Positions 1 to 9,128 of a DNA stretch of 33,186 nucleotides are shown here, in pieces. This DNA comes from a virus. The stretch lies in the IMG/VR virus record IMGVR_UViG_3300037502_001820, positions 1 to 33,186 of that record. One strand, written 5' to 3'. Made by a program: the position numbers and the translations under genes. Position 1 is the stretch's first letter. Each line of letters opens with the position of its first letter. The notes beneath the pieces were generated by a model. It was not told the DNA's origin, did no database searches, and saw only the letters and a program-made list of their open reading frames with translations.

Positions 1-622
1 CGGCTGTGATGTTAGAAGTCGGCGTAAATGTTCCTGAGGAAAAGAAAGTGTGATAGTAATAGTTAGCATCAGAAGTAATAATTCCGCCAGTAGCCTTTGC
101 GCCCAAGCCAGCAGATGTCACGCCATAAATAGTTGCACTTGAATATTGTGTGTAATTTCCTCCGCCATCAGGAAATAAAGTAACTCTAGTGATAGCAGAA
201 GTTGAATTCCATGTTCCGTTGGTTATGCCTAAATATGCTAAATTGTCATTAGCAGGTGCTATATTCTCAGCAGAGAAAGTTTTTACTAAACTTGTAGATG
301 TATAATTAGAAATATAAATAAAAGTGTTATCAAAAACACTTGCACTCACATTTGTTCCAGCAATACTTCCAAAATAACCAGTAGCAGCCGCACTTGCTTG
401 TGTGCCACTACCAGTACCAAGCAAATAATTATTGCGCAAATTAGTGTCTGTATTATTGAAATATAATCTTTGACCTTGAAAAGAAGAAGTTGATTGACGC
501 GCAGATAGCAAAATAACAAGGTCGGTATAAGTTTGTGGAATGTTTTGAAAATCAATTGTGGAAGCTCCACCAGCACCGACTGTGACAGTTTGAATTGCTA
601 CCATATTTGGAATAGTTGGCAT
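1..622 (-). CDS. Tail fibre/adhesin-like protein, 3' end cut by window
   Basis: The ATG at 622 follows AAGGAG with good spacing, and the frame stays open to base 1, giving at least 207 residues. The N-terminus (MPTIPNMVAIQTV, then GGASTIDFQNIPQTYTDL) matches the pattern of the two genes upstream (GGASSVSFTNIPNTYTHL and SSVTFSNLPQNYQAL), so these are paralogous modules. The last visible residues (YYYHTFFSSGTFTPTSNITA) match the point in the neighbouring gene where its glycine-rich domain begins. A glycine-rich C-terminal half therefore probably lies outside the window. I infer a distal, host-contacting tail protein from its position at the end of the tail cluster and from the module type. No enzymatic motif is visible. 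Confidence 0.7.
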   Translation of the reverse strand, partial: MPTIPNMVAIQTVTVGAGGASTIDFQNIPQTYTDLVILLSARQSTSSFQGQRLYFNNTDTNLRNNYLLGTGSGTQASAAATGYFGSIAGTNVSASVFDNTFIYISNYTSTSLVKTFSAENIAPANDNLAYLGITNGTWNSTSAITRVTLFPDGGGNYTQYSSATIYGVTSAGLGAKATGGIITSDANYYYHTFFSSGTFTPTSNITA

Positions 623-635
623 TTAGATTTTCTCC

Positions 636-1991
636 TTATACCGCTGAATACCGAATAATGACAATACCTGAACCGCCAGAACCACCTGAATAAGGGTTGC
701 GACCACCTGCACCGCCACCGCCACCGCCTGTGTTTCCTGTTCCTGAGTTTCCATTGCTTTGTGTTACGCCAGAAGCGCCACCGCCAAAACCACCAGTTCC
801 ATTTGTTCCAGCCTCAGTACCACCAGCACCGCCACCTGCGTAATAAACAGTACCGCTTACATTTTGCCCTGTTCCTGTGGCTAATCCCCATTCACTAGCA
901 GTAGCAGAACCATTTCCTCCATTACCACCAGCAGCCGAAGGTGCTGCAATCGCGTTACCACCTACTGCGCCAGCGCCACCGCCACCGCCACCGCCGTATT
1001 CGGGACCGCTAATACCTTGACCGCCGTTATTACCTTCGCCATTTACGCCAGTACCAACACTAGCTCCGCCAGTAAAACCAGAACCACCACCAGAACCGCC
1101 GTTACGACCAGCCTGCTGTCCGGGAGTTCCTCCACCGCCACCACCACCAGTAGTTGAAAGCGTTGTGAATCCTGAACCAGTCATAGACGATGAAGTACCA
1201 TCTCCACCCTGATTATTTCCAGAGGCACCACCAGAGCCACCACCGCCGACAGTAATTGTGTAATTTTGCGCAACCAAAGAACGATTAAGTGAAAGTCTAT
1301 ATCCTCCAGCACCACCGCCTGCAGCAGCACCATTCAAAGAAGCACTACCACCGCCACCACCGCCACCTGCGACAACTAAACAGTCAGCAGTCAGGGCTTT
1401 CATTGGCGTAAATGTCCCAGATGATTGAAATACATGATACCAATATGTGCCATCACTTATGACAATATTTCCACCAGTCGCTTGAGCACTTGCCATACCA
1501 TAAATATCAATTGTTGTGCCTGTTGAAAATGCTGTTCCTTCGGCATTGAATACAGTAATGCTTGTGATGGGATTGGTTGAGCGATATTGACCAGCAACAA
1601 GTTGTGTCAAATTCGCAGCGCTGTTCGCATAACCCCATCTAGAAATGGCTATTTTGTGTGCGTCAGGTGTAGCGTAATTATTTATTTCAGTTATTTGCAG
1701 ACCAATTGTTGTGCTTGGGTCTGTCATAAAACCGCAATAAAACGCAGTTTGATTAGAACCTTTATTAGAAAAACCAGTACCGCTTCCAGTGCCAAGCATA
1801 GCAACCCAACTGTAAGCAGTAGATGTGTCGTTATTGTATCTGTAAGAAATTTGACTATATCCTGCACCGCTGATACCTCTGCCGTCAACAATAATGCGTA
1901 GTGCCTGATAATTTTGTGGCAAATTGCTAAAAGTGACAGATGATACGCCACTTTGAGTATTTGCACTAGCAATAGGAGTATAAGTACTCAT
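636..1991 (-). CDS. Glycine-rich tail adhesin
   Basis: 451 residues. The N-terminal third is a beta-rich module shared with both neighbours (VTFSNLPQNYQALRIIVDG). After a linker (YWYHVFQSSGTFTPM) comes a long glycine-rich domain from about residue 205 to the end, with many GGGGG runs, closing with GGSGIVIIRYSAV. Glycine-rich domains of this kind are known from phage distal adhesins, where polyglycine II-type sandwiches display variable receptor-binding loops. The start ATG follows AAAAAGGAAG and sits just after the upstream TAA. It probably binds the host surface. The assignment rests on composition, the N-terminal paralogy and the location at the end of the tail genes. The DNA is strongly biased (CCACCGCC-type runs on the plus strand), which gives false ORFs on the other strand. 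Confidence 0.75.
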   Translation of the reverse strand: MSTYTPIASANTQSGVSSVTFSNLPQNYQALRIIVDGRGISGAGYSQISYRYNNDTSTAYSWVAMLGTGSGTGFSNKGSNQTAFYCGFMTDPSTTIGLQITEINNYATPDAHKIAISRWGYANSAANLTQLVAGQYRSTNPITSITVFNAEGTAFSTGTTIDIYGMASAQATGGNIVISDGTYWYHVFQSSGTFTPMKALTADCLVVAGGGGGGGSASLNGAAAGGGAGGYRLSLNRSLVAQNYTITVGGGGSGGASGNNQGGDGTSSSMTGSGFTTLSTTGGGGGGGTPGQQAGRNGGSGGGSGFTGGASVGTGVNGEGNNGGQGISGPEYGGGGGGGAGAVGGNAIAAPSAAGGNGGNGSATASEWGLATGTGQNVSGTVYYAGGGAGGTEAGTNGTGGFGGGASGVTQSNGNSGTGNTGGGGGGAGGRNPYSGGSGGSGIVIIRYSAV

Positions 1992-2552
1992 TTATGCTTC
2001 CTTTTTCTTGATTCCATACAACGCAAATTGTGAAAATTGGCTTAGGTTCGTTGAATCAGGCGTAAATGTTATAGAAGATATTGTTGTTGATTGAAACCAA
2101 ACACCTGATGTGAACCACACAAGACCAGTTCCATTATTATCGCGAGCAGTAGAAACACGGAAAGATTTATTTTTGTTTGTATTAGTATATTCTAAAATGT
2201 CAATAGTTCCCATACCGAAACTACCAGCGGTATTGCCGCATTGAACATCTACATTGTTTGAACCTGCCCCAGGAGTTTCAGACCCAATAGTTGTACCATC
2301 AGCGTAAAGCGAATGCCGTCTATAATTACCACCCGTAGAGTTTCCATTCAAAGTCATATACAAAGAACCATTAGCAGTTTTTGTAGCAAAATATCTAATT
2401 TGTAAATGTGTGTAGGTATTAGGAATGTTTGTGAATGACACAGATGACGCACCACCAGAACCTACGAGCACGATTTGAATAGGAAACATAGCGCCAGTAT
2501 CAACATTTTGACCTTGACGAGTAGAAGAAGCAATTGTTCCAATAATAGGCAT
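1992..2552 (-). CDS. Short tail fibre/adhesin module protein
   Basis: About 186 residues starting MPIIGTIASSTRQGQ. A longer in-frame start exists at 2579, but 2552 is preferred: it is preceded by an AGGAG-type ribosome site and overlaps the upstream stop as TAATG. The protein is Ser/Thr/Asn-rich and beta-rich, and carries the module GGASSVSFTNIPNTYTHLQI also present in the next two genes. It ends in a short basic tail (YGIKKKEA) and lacks the glycine-rich extension of its neighbours. It may be a minimal or core version of the same fibre fold. A receptor-binding or fibre-accessory role is inferred from context only. Confidence 0.65.
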   Translation of the reverse strand: MPIIGTIASSTRQGQNVDTGAMFPIQIVLVGSGGASSVSFTNIPNTYTHLQIRYFATKTANGSLYMTLNGNSTGGNYRRHSLYADGTTIGSETPGAGSNNVDVQCGNTAGSFGMGTIDILEYTNTNKNKSFRVSTARDNNGTGLVWFTSGVWFQSTTISSITFTPDSTNLSQFSQFALYGIKKKEA

Positions 2553-3316
2553 TAGGAAATATCTCCTACTACATACCAAGTATCTGTACCTGTTTTGATG
2601 AGAGTAGCAGATGAATTTTGTGCGCGCAGTTTAGGTGCAGTTGTTGTTGCTCCTGTTGAATTTACAGTTGTTGTCGCAGGTGTTGTAGCCTGAATAGTAA
2701 GTTGCCCTGCGCCTGTTTGAATAATTGTTATCTGCGTTCCTGTTGGAAACGCTACGGAACCATTAGTAGGAATGTTGATTGTTCCTGCTGTTGCGCCGTT
2801 GCTCGCTAGAAGAATATCACCTTGGTCTGTAAGTTGAAGCGTATAAGCGTTAGCAGAGAATGATGGAGTTACAAGAGGCTGACGAATAACAGCATCAGCG
2901 AAAGTTCCGCCTGTAATTGTAGGGCTAGTTCCAAATACAAGTGCGCCTGAGCCTGTTTCGTCTGTGACTGCGGCAGCGAGGTTGGCTGATGAAGGTGTGC
3001 CAAGCCATGTCGCAACGCCTGTGCCGAAAGATGAAATACCTGTACCGCCATTCGCAACAGATACAGGAGTTGAAAGCGAGATAGTTCCGCTTCCTGTGAT
3101 TGTGCCACCTGATAAACCAGTTCCAGCAGTTACGCTAGTTACAGTTCCAGTTCCGCCAAAATAAGATAACGAAGCCCACGCAGTAGAACCATTGCCAATT
3201 TTCGCTTTACCGGTATCAGTTTCATATCCCCACTCACCAGCAGCGAGTGTTGGATTTGTTGAAGTCCATTGTGCGGCAGTTCCGCGCCGTACTTGAATTT
3301 GTGTGACTACTGCCAT
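2552..3316 (-). CDS. Tail fibre protein with Mtd-N-like N-terminus
   Basis: 254 residues. The N-terminus (VTQIQVRRGTAAQW, then LAAGEWGYETDTGKAKIGNG) resembles the N-terminal domain of major tropism determinant-like phage receptor proteins. The middle is Gly/Ser/Thr-rich (GTGLSGGTITGSGTISLSTP). The last 65 or so residues, ending TWYVVGDIS, closely resemble the end of the gene at 3573-4706 (NWLVVGDIS), including the QITIIQTGAGQLTI/QINIVQLGAGQVTV segment. This C-terminal unit is probably a trimerising or receptor-contact domain. The start overlaps the upstream stop as TAATG. A tail-tip fibre role is inferred from the domains and location. Confidence 0.7.
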   Translation of the reverse strand: MAVVTQIQVRRGTAAQWTSTNPTLAAGEWGYETDTGKAKIGNGSTAWASLSYFGGTGTVTSVTAGTGLSGGTITGSGTISLSTPVSVANGGTGISSFGTGVATWLGTPSSANLAAAVTDETGSGALVFGTSPTITGGTFADAVIRQPLVTPSFSANAYTLQLTDQGDILLASNGATAGTINIPTNGSVAFPTGTQITIIQTGAGQLTIQATTPATTTVNSTGATTTAPKLRAQNSSATLIKTGTDTWYVVGDIS

Positions 3317-3576
3317 TATGGAGTTCCCCCATTTACTGTTTGCGTAGCGGTATCAGATGGATTTGCGCCACCCATATAAGGTGCGATTCCGTCAAATACA
3401 CCAGCATCTATTTCGGTTAGTGTTGTTGAAGCGCCAACGACTTGCCAAGCAGAGCCGTCATACACTTTGAGTCCTGTTGAAGTATTGAAATATAAATCGC
3501 CAGCCCGTAGCGTAGGAGTTGAAATGTCCGAAGCCGAAGCAGGAACATTCGTAGGTGTAAGGGCTAAACGACTCAT
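3316..3576 (-). CDS. Small tail-fibre-associated protein
   Basis: 86 residues. It contains LRAGDLYFNTSTGLKVYDGSAW, a short beta-hairpin motif (GDLYFNT...L..YDG..W) that recurs in the fibre-like protein at 18651-20171 (GQIYYNTSDDTLYFYNGTQW). Such repeats are common at attachment points of phage fibres. The start overlaps the upstream stop in an ATGA arrangement, and the stop overlaps the next start, so it is probably translationally coupled to both fibre genes. It may be an adaptor or a split fibre N-terminus. No further function can be assigned. Confidence 0.55.
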   Translation of the reverse strand: MSRLALTPTNVPASASDISTPTLRAGDLYFNTSTGLKVYDGSAWQVVGASTTLTEIDAGVFDGIAPYMGGANPSDTATQTVNGGTP

Positions 3577-4706
3577 GAAATATCACCTACCACTAACCAG
3601 TTGTCCGTTGAGGTCTGGATTAGTGTAGCACTTGAATACTGTGCGCGTAATGCTGGCGCGCTGGCAGTTGCGCCTGTTGAAACTACTGTTACGCCACCTG
3701 TTCCTGATACTGTGACTTGACCTGCGCCTAGTTGAACGATGTTAATTTGCGCGCCGACAGGATAGTTTACAGATGCATTGAGCGGAATCGTAAGAGCAAT
3801 AGCAGATGCGTTAGTTAGCGTGACGAGTTTGCCGTTATCGTCTAATACTGTTGTATAAGTTGTACCTGTTTGTGGGTTGATGCCGAGGTTGATTTTAGGA
3901 GAAGAAAGAGTTTTACTGGCAAGCGTCTGCGCAGTAGTGAGGTCGGCTGTAACAGTTGTGTCAATAGCAACGCTGACCGAAGTTGTACCTGTAACAGTAA
4001 TACCTGTGCCACCATTGACAGTCGTAACACCGCCAGCAGCAGCCGTAGTTTGAGTTGTACCATCTTGGAAAGTTAGAGTTCCATCTACGCCGACAGCGAA
4101 TTTTTGTGTGCCTGTGCTGTCATTGACTTTGATGGCTTTGCCTGTTTGTGAAGCGATACCATTGACAACGATAGTATTCGCGGCAGTTGAACCAGCCGTA
4201 AATTCATGCTCGCTGAATTGTGCCGTTACGCGTGTATCCGTGATATTTGCATTGACGATAGATGTAGCGTTTGCCGCGACAGCGACATAAGCCAAAGTAA
4301 GAGAGTTAGCAGGTGCGGCAGGTGGTACTGGACTACCAGCAGGAGTTCCTGTGACGACAGCATAAACGACTTGATTAGAAGCACCTGAATAGTACGAGTC
4401 TTGTACTTTGACTACTACGCGGTCAATACGAGGCTGAGCAGGGTCGGCAGTAGCGATAGCAACAGTTGTAGCGGCATCGTTATACGCGATGTATAAACCT
4501 TGATTAGCGACTTCTGTGCCGTTGATAAGCGCGTGTCCTGCGGCAACTGATACTGACATAGCAGGAGTAGCGGATTGTGACACTCGCATTGAACCGTAAT
4601 CGGCTACGCCTTGCGATTTCCATACCGCACCAGTAGTGGTGAGTCGGTCATTATCGGCAGGGTGAGTGCCGTTTTGTAACCACGAAGGCGGTGTTCTTAG
4701 TGCCAT
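3573..4706 (-). CDS. Tail fibre / baseplate-proximal fibre protein
   Basis: 377 residues, with the start supported by AGGAG seven bases upstream. The N-terminal part (MALRTPPSWLQNGTHPADND, then AMSVSVAAGHALINGT and QPRIDRVVVKV) resembles proteins that sit directly after Dit/Tal-type genes in actinophages and anchor the fibres. The middle has a fibre-like stretch (IKVNDSTGTQKFAVGVDGTLTF) and a NGGTGI/TVTGT unit. The C-terminal 70 or so residues form the domain shared with the gene at 2552-3316, ending VVGDIS. It is probably a structural fibre subunit attached to the tail tip. Position just downstream of the Dit-like gene supports this. Confidence 0.7.
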   Translation of the reverse strand: MALRTPPSWLQNGTHPADNDRLTTTGAVWKSQGVADYGSMRVSQSATPAMSVSVAAGHALINGTEVANQGLYIAYNDAATTVAIATADPAQPRIDRVVVKVQDSYYSGASNQVVYAVVTGTPAGSPVPPAAPANSLTLAYVAVAANATSIVNANITDTRVTAQFSEHEFTAGSTAANTIVVNGIASQTGKAIKVNDSTGTQKFAVGVDGTLTFQDGTTQTTAAAGGVTTVNGGTGITVTGTTSVSVAIDTTVTADLTTAQTLASKTLSSPKINLGINPQTGTTYTTVLDDNGKLVTLTNASAIALTIPLNASVNYPVGAQINIVQLGAGQVTVSGTGGVTVVSTGATASAPALRAQYSSATLIQTSTDNWLVVGDIS

Positions 4707-4714
4707 TTCTTCTC

Positions 4715-5614
4715 CTAGATATATGCGCTACGCCACGATACAACACAAGCAGTATTGCCGTCTGTTCCCGTAGCAGTAAAAGTGTAGTACGAAGTTCCGG
4801 GTGGAGCAGCGAACCAAGTAGATGCGTTATTGAGCAACGCTCTGCGTGATACGCCGTTGAGTGTGACAGTTCTGTAATCTGTGTTAAGAATCAACTCATC
4901 TTCCGTGCCGAGAGTTGTGTCTATTTGAAGATATAAACCAGCCGTTACATTCGTGACGCGTGGGTTTATAGCAGGACCTTGAATCGAAATAGTCGGATAT
5001 GTCGTAGTCCAACCATTATTCGTAATAAGGTTTGGCGCACCAGCACCACCGCCGAAATACATACCGCTTTCAAATGGGTTGTTGCTACCCGATGATGGTG
5101 GTTCTGTATAAACACGATTATAGGTACGACCAGCAACAGTAGTCGCGTTGATGAGGTCAGTTGTTTGTAGCGTATCATCGTAATAGCGTGGGTCAGGACA
5201 GAAAAACTCATACATGACTGTCGCTAAACCCGATGAGTATTCGGTGTTGACAGTCAATGCTCTACGGCGAACACGCGCGTTAAAGCGTTGTAAACTACTT
5301 CCCGGAAGTTGAAACTGAAGTAATCCTGTGCCTTGTTGTTGTGGTACGAGGTTTTCTTGTAACAAATCAAGATAGTAGTTCATAGAGTAGTTAGAATCGC
5401 CACGAACTGTCATTGTAAAAACAAGCGTTCTGCCTGAAAGAAAATCGCGACCTGTCCACATACCATCTTGATAACCGCGATTATCGTCTTGGTTACGAAT
5501 GACAGGTAAATCTTCTAATCCGTCAATAGTCATAATCTGATAGACAGAATTGCCACCGCCGAACTCAAAATCATTGAAAGCGAAGCGATAGTTAAGTAGC
5601 GAAGCAACTGGCAT
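4715..5614 (-). CDS. Distal tail (Dit-like) protein
   Basis: 299 residues, directly downstream of the tape measure gene, where siphoviruses usually encode the distal tail protein. The N-terminal half (FAFNDFEFGG...YQIMTIDGLEDLPVIRNQD, then FLSGRTLVFTMTVRG and YEFFCPDPRYY) is typical of the Dit/phage tail component family, which forms the hexameric hub between tail tube and tip. The C-terminal half carries the usual galectin-like extension pattern (NNGWTTTYPTISIQGPA, then LILNTDYRTVTLNG). The start codon lies next to the tape measure stop. Family assignment rests on pattern recognition and gene order. Confidence 0.75.
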   Translation of the reverse strand: MPVASLLNYRFAFNDFEFGGGNSVYQIMTIDGLEDLPVIRNQDDNRGYQDGMWTGRDFLSGRTLVFTMTVRGDSNYSMNYYLDLLQENLVPQQQGTGLLQFQLPGSSLQRFNARVRRRALTVNTEYSSGLATVMYEFFCPDPRYYDDTLQTTDLINATTVAGRTYNRVYTEPPSSGSNNPFESGMYFGGGAGAPNLITNNGWTTTYPTISIQGPAINPRVTNVTAGLYLQIDTTLGTEDELILNTDYRTVTLNGVSRRALLNNASTWFAAPPGTSYYTFTATGTDGNTACVVSWRSAYI

Positions 5615-8600
5615 TATTCATACACCATCTTTCCGCGACCTAAAGTGCGATATTGTACATCGCCCGAAGTGCGAATTGCCCAACCTACATCATCAGCAAT
5701 TGCTTGCGAAGAAGCATTAGTTGTTGCGTTAATAGTAATGCTATTGCCTGTTTTTAGACCTTGTCCAGTAATTGTAGCGAAAATATCTGCGATTCTTTGA
5801 CGCGCGCGTGTTTCGCTTTCCGTATCATCAGGTTTTGCAGATGTAACAGTTCCAACACCATATTGGAATGTTCTTCCGCCAGCCGTGAATGTTTCAGGAA
5901 ATCCTGATGGTGTCGTAGGAGGAATAACAGGAGTAGGCGTGACAGGTGTTGGCACTACTGTCGGTGTTCCTTCGGGTGCGGTCGCTGTTGTAATAACGCA
6001 ACCCATGAAATTCGCGCTGAGTTCAACACCAGCCTCATTGTAAGTAACGCTGAAATTACCTTTGCCTGATGGGCATGTTCCGACACTTACCGCGCGTTGT
6101 TCTGTAACAGTTCTTGTAGTAGGAACTACATTCGGCGCTGTTGCTACAACCGCAGGAGCCTGCAATGTTGCGATAGCAGCCAACGATGATTGTAATTGAC
6201 GAATACGCTCTTGAAGTTGCGAAATTTGTAAATCAATCGCGGCAATCTGTTCGGCGGTGCGCGTGTTGATGACATCTAAAGATTTAGAATATGCATTGAA
6301 CGCTTCTGCAAGTGATTCAGTGAGTTGTTCTTCGTAGCCTTTAAGTTCTTTATTAAGTTCAACTTGAACATTTGCAAGGTCGGCTGTGAGTTGCTCTGTC
6401 GCTAGAACAATGCCTGAGTTCATGCGTTTGGCTAAATCATCTACGCCGTGCGTTGATACGCTCTGCAATTTATCCCAATACGCTTTCATCTGCGCAATAG
6501 ATTCAGGAGCAGAGTTGATAATAGTCTGCGCTAGTTGATGACCAACATCAGGACCTTGCGCTACGACTTCTTCGATGAAAGTTTGTGAGAATCCAAGACC
6601 AGCCAAAGTAGCAGCATCAGCAGCAAGCGTTTCGGCTTTCTTTGTTTGTAGTCCTAGCGCAGCGAGAATACGCTCAGTCGTGCCGCCTTTCATGTAGCGA
6701 CCCTCAAATGTCAAAGCAGAGAAAATATCTCCTACTGTGCGATAAGTAGCGCTTTTGAACGCACCGCGTAGTTGGTCAACGGATTGTTTGACGATTTCTG
6801 CACTACGCTTTGCTGCTGCTTCCTGTGCTGTATAAACATCTTTGTCGTATTGTGCGCGGATTTTTTTGACATCAATGTTGTATTGTTTCTCAAGTTCAGC
6901 GCGTTCTTTGGCTGCTTCTGCTAGCACTTTCGTGCGGTCAGCCTCGAGTTTGCCGATTTCTTTGTATGAGTCTGCGATAGCACGAATCATGTCTTGCTGT
7001 AATTTTTTGATTTCGCCTAACGCTTCACGCATTCCGCCAGCCAAATTATCTACAAGTTCCTCTGCCTTTTTCATCGTGCTTTCAGCAGATAGAATCGCTG
7101 CTTCATTACCGCTTTTAACAGCAGCGGTGTAATCTTTTTGTGCTTTTGTGAGTGTAGCAACAGCAGCGTTGTACTGATTAGATGATGCTTGATACGCATT
7201 GACAGCACTCTGCGCTTGCAAAATCAACTCATCGACAGGATTCATGAGGATATCTTGAACTGATTTGTTGAAATCGGTGCTAACAATGTCTTTCCAGAGC
7301 GCGCCTAATTCTTTGAACTCAGTTTTAGCCTTGTCGTTGAAATCTTTGATGGACTGTAACGCTTGATTCAAGCCTTTAGCAATATCATTAGCGATTGTAT
7401 CGCCAAGAGTTTCGCCATTCTCAAATCCCGGTATTTGCGGAACTTTGAAATCCCATTTGATTTCTAATTTTTTAGAAGTAAAACTGTCAATAGATTTCTT
7501 GGCGCCTTCTAATTTATCTGACCATTTGTCAATAGCCGCATATTGTTTCTCCATCATTCGGAGTCCTGCTTCGGCTTCGCTCGTATCTTTACCGAATAAT
7601 TTGCGTAACGCTATCGCTGCTTTTTGAGCAGCAAGAGGAATTTGATAAATGCCTTGAACGATGTTTTCTACTACATTGATGAGTGTTTGTGCTACTGTAA
7701 TTACTGCTTTGACGACAGAAGCAAAACCTTTACGGAAATCTTCGCTAGAATTGTAAGCCTTGACGAATGCGTAGGCGACAGCAAAAACAAGAACTGCTAT
7801 TCTGCCAAAAGGACTTTTGAGAATAGTCGCACTCAACAACAAAAGTTTTTTGGTTAAACTAACTACTGCTGGTATCAAAGCAATAGTAATTGCTGTGGCT
7901 AACGCTATAACAAAATCGTTATTTTTCTTGATGAACGCGCCAGTATTGTTTAACGCACTAATAAATCTGTTGAGAACAGGCAATACTTTCATGCCTATTG
8001 CCTCAAATAGGTCGCCTAGATTTTCATTGAGGATTGCTAACTGCCCAGCGAAAGTTTTGGCATACGCTTGTGCTTGACCACCTAAGCGTTGTTCTAACTG
8101 CTTCATCGCTTCCGCAGTAGCCTGTGCTTTCGGCTTATTTTGGTCTAATATGATGCCAAATTCTTTGAATACTCTTGCGTTGCCGTTTTGCGCACGAATG
8201 AGTGCTCGCGCTGCTTCTTCCATGCCCATGTTCTTCGCGCGCGCGAGGTCTGCTGACATAGCCAACAAACGATTACTTTTTTCAACATTGCCTGTGGCAG
8301 TAATCAAAACAGCATAAGCATCTGCCGCTTTTTCAGAACCGAAACCTAAACCTTCATAACTCTCAACAAGTTCAGCAACCTGTTGGCGATTTCTTTCAGT
8401 AGATACGCCGACATTCGCCATCGCTTGACCAAGACGATTCATGGACTTTTCTAAATCCATTACAGCCTTGACGCCGATACCCATAGAAACAACAGCAATA
8501 GCACCAAGAGCCTTCAACGCGCCCATGCCAACTACGGCTGCTTTCTGAAAACCTGACAACGCTTTGCCTGTTTTGATGGCTTGCGCTTCCATAGCCTTCA

Positions 8601-8691
8601 ACTGCGTATTTACTTTGCCGAAAGTTGCAATAGCCTGTGTCGCGTTGGCTTGAACTTCAAAGAGGACAGGTGGTAAAAAACTACCAATCAT
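5614..8691 (-). CDS. Tail tape measure protein
   Basis: 1025 residues, the longest gene here. N-terminal coiled-coil/helical region with the typical minor-tail/TMP pattern (YEGLGFGSEKAADAYAVLITATG, then LARAKNMGMEEAARALIRAQ). Hydrophobic stretches at about 260-310 (FVIALATAITIALIPAVV; IAVLVFAVAYAFV) are expected for a protein that is ejected and crosses the membrane. Long charged coiled coils follow at about 560-640 and 800-870. The C-terminal 170 residues are Pro/Thr-rich and then more compact. At roughly 0.15 nm per residue this predicts a tail near 150 nm. No lysozyme or peptidase motif was seen. The start overlaps the upstream stop (TAATG). Confidence 0.92.
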   Translation of the reverse strand: MIGSFLPPVLFEVQANATQAIATFGKVNTQLKAMEAQAIKTGKALSGFQKAAVVGMGALKALGAIAVVSMGIGVKAVMDLEKSMNRLGQAMANVGVSTERNRQQVAELVESYEGLGFGSEKAADAYAVLITATGNVEKSNRLLAMSADLARAKNMGMEEAARALIRAQNGNARVFKEFGIILDQNKPKAQATAEAMKQLEQRLGGQAQAYAKTFAGQLAILNENLGDLFEAIGMKVLPVLNRFISALNNTGAFIKKNNDFVIALATAITIALIPAVVSLTKKLLLLSATILKSPFGRIAVLVFAVAYAFVKAYNSSEDFRKGFASVVKAVITVAQTLINVVENIVQGIYQIPLAAQKAAIALRKLFGKDTSEAEAGLRMMEKQYAAIDKWSDKLEGAKKSIDSFTSKKLEIKWDFKVPQIPGFENGETLGDTIANDIAKGLNQALQSIKDFNDKAKTEFKELGALWKDIVSTDFNKSVQDILMNPVDELILQAQSAVNAYQASSNQYNAAVATLTKAQKDYTAAVKSGNEAAILSAESTMKKAEELVDNLAGGMREALGEIKKLQQDMIRAIADSYKEIGKLEADRTKVLAEAAKERAELEKQYNIDVKKIRAQYDKDVYTAQEAAAKRSAEIVKQSVDQLRGAFKSATYRTVGDIFSALTFEGRYMKGGTTERILAALGLQTKKAETLAADAATLAGLGFSQTFIEEVVAQGPDVGHQLAQTIINSAPESIAQMKAYWDKLQSVSTHGVDDLAKRMNSGIVLATEQLTADLANVQVELNKELKGYEEQLTESLAEAFNAYSKSLDVINTRTAEQIAAIDLQISQLQERIRQLQSSLAAIATLQAPAVVATAPNVVPTTRTVTEQRAVSVGTCPSGKGNFSVTYNEAGVELSANFMGCVITTATAPEGTPTVVPTPVTPTPVIPPTTPSGFPETFTAGGRTFQYGVGTVTSAKPDDTESETRARQRIADIFATITGQGLKTGNSITINATTNASSQAIADDVGWAIRTSGDVQYRTLGRGKMVYE

Positions 8692-9128
8692 TACCTGAAC
8701 CTCCTAAAAAATTTGGATTGAACTTGCGGAACGATAACAGTACGGAATTTCTGATAAGCAGGTTCCATATACGGGAAACGAAGTCCTGCTGGCCAGTCAC
8801 CGCCACCTAATTCTACTCTGCGTCCGTATTCAATAGTAGGACCAACTATTGCTGAATAATTAGCAAATCCCATTTTGAAGCGTTCGCCACGAATCGAACG
8901 GCGCAGGTTACCTGTGCGGTTCATAGGCGGTTGGTTCGGCGTGGCTTTCTCATAAACACGCCCACCGCGAGGACCTTTTGTGTAAGGTCGCGCGCCTTCG
9001 ATTTGTTCTTTTGAAAGTTGAATCAAAGCAGTCATCATCTCGTCACGCGCCATTCGTGCTGAGTTGTTGATATCAGCACCGATTTTATCAACGCCTTTTC
9101 TAACGAGTTTGAGATTGCTTGTTATCAC
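8691..9128 (-). CDS. HK97 gp10-like tail-completion/minor tail protein
   Basis: 145 residues. It shows the pattern of the HK97 gp10-like family: a basic helical N-terminus, a central TGNLRRSIRG motif, then IEYGRRVELGGG and a C-terminal FPYMEPAYQK. Family members act at the head-tail joining region or in tail completion. In many actinophages the gene lies near the tail assembly chaperones, as here. Its start overlaps the -1 frame extension of the upstream chaperone by about 29 bases. Confident on family, less so on exact role. Confidence 0.75.
   Translation of the reverse strand: MITSNLKLVRKGVDKIGADINNSARMARDEMMTALIQLSKEQIEGARPYTKGPRGGRVYEKATPNQPPMNRTGNLRRSIRGERFKMGFANYSAIVGPTIEYGRRVELGGGDWPAGLRFPYMEPAYQKFRTVIVPQVQSKFFRRFR

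Noticed and set aside
705-1380. Repeat region of CCACCGCC/GCCACC runs
   Set aside because: The pattern is explained by glycine codons of the adhesin and is not a separate repeat element.
1587-1901. Plus-strand ORF of 104 residues
   Set aside because: It is the antisense of the glycine-rich adhesin gene, has no ribosome site, and its sequence is an artefact of that gene's codon bias.
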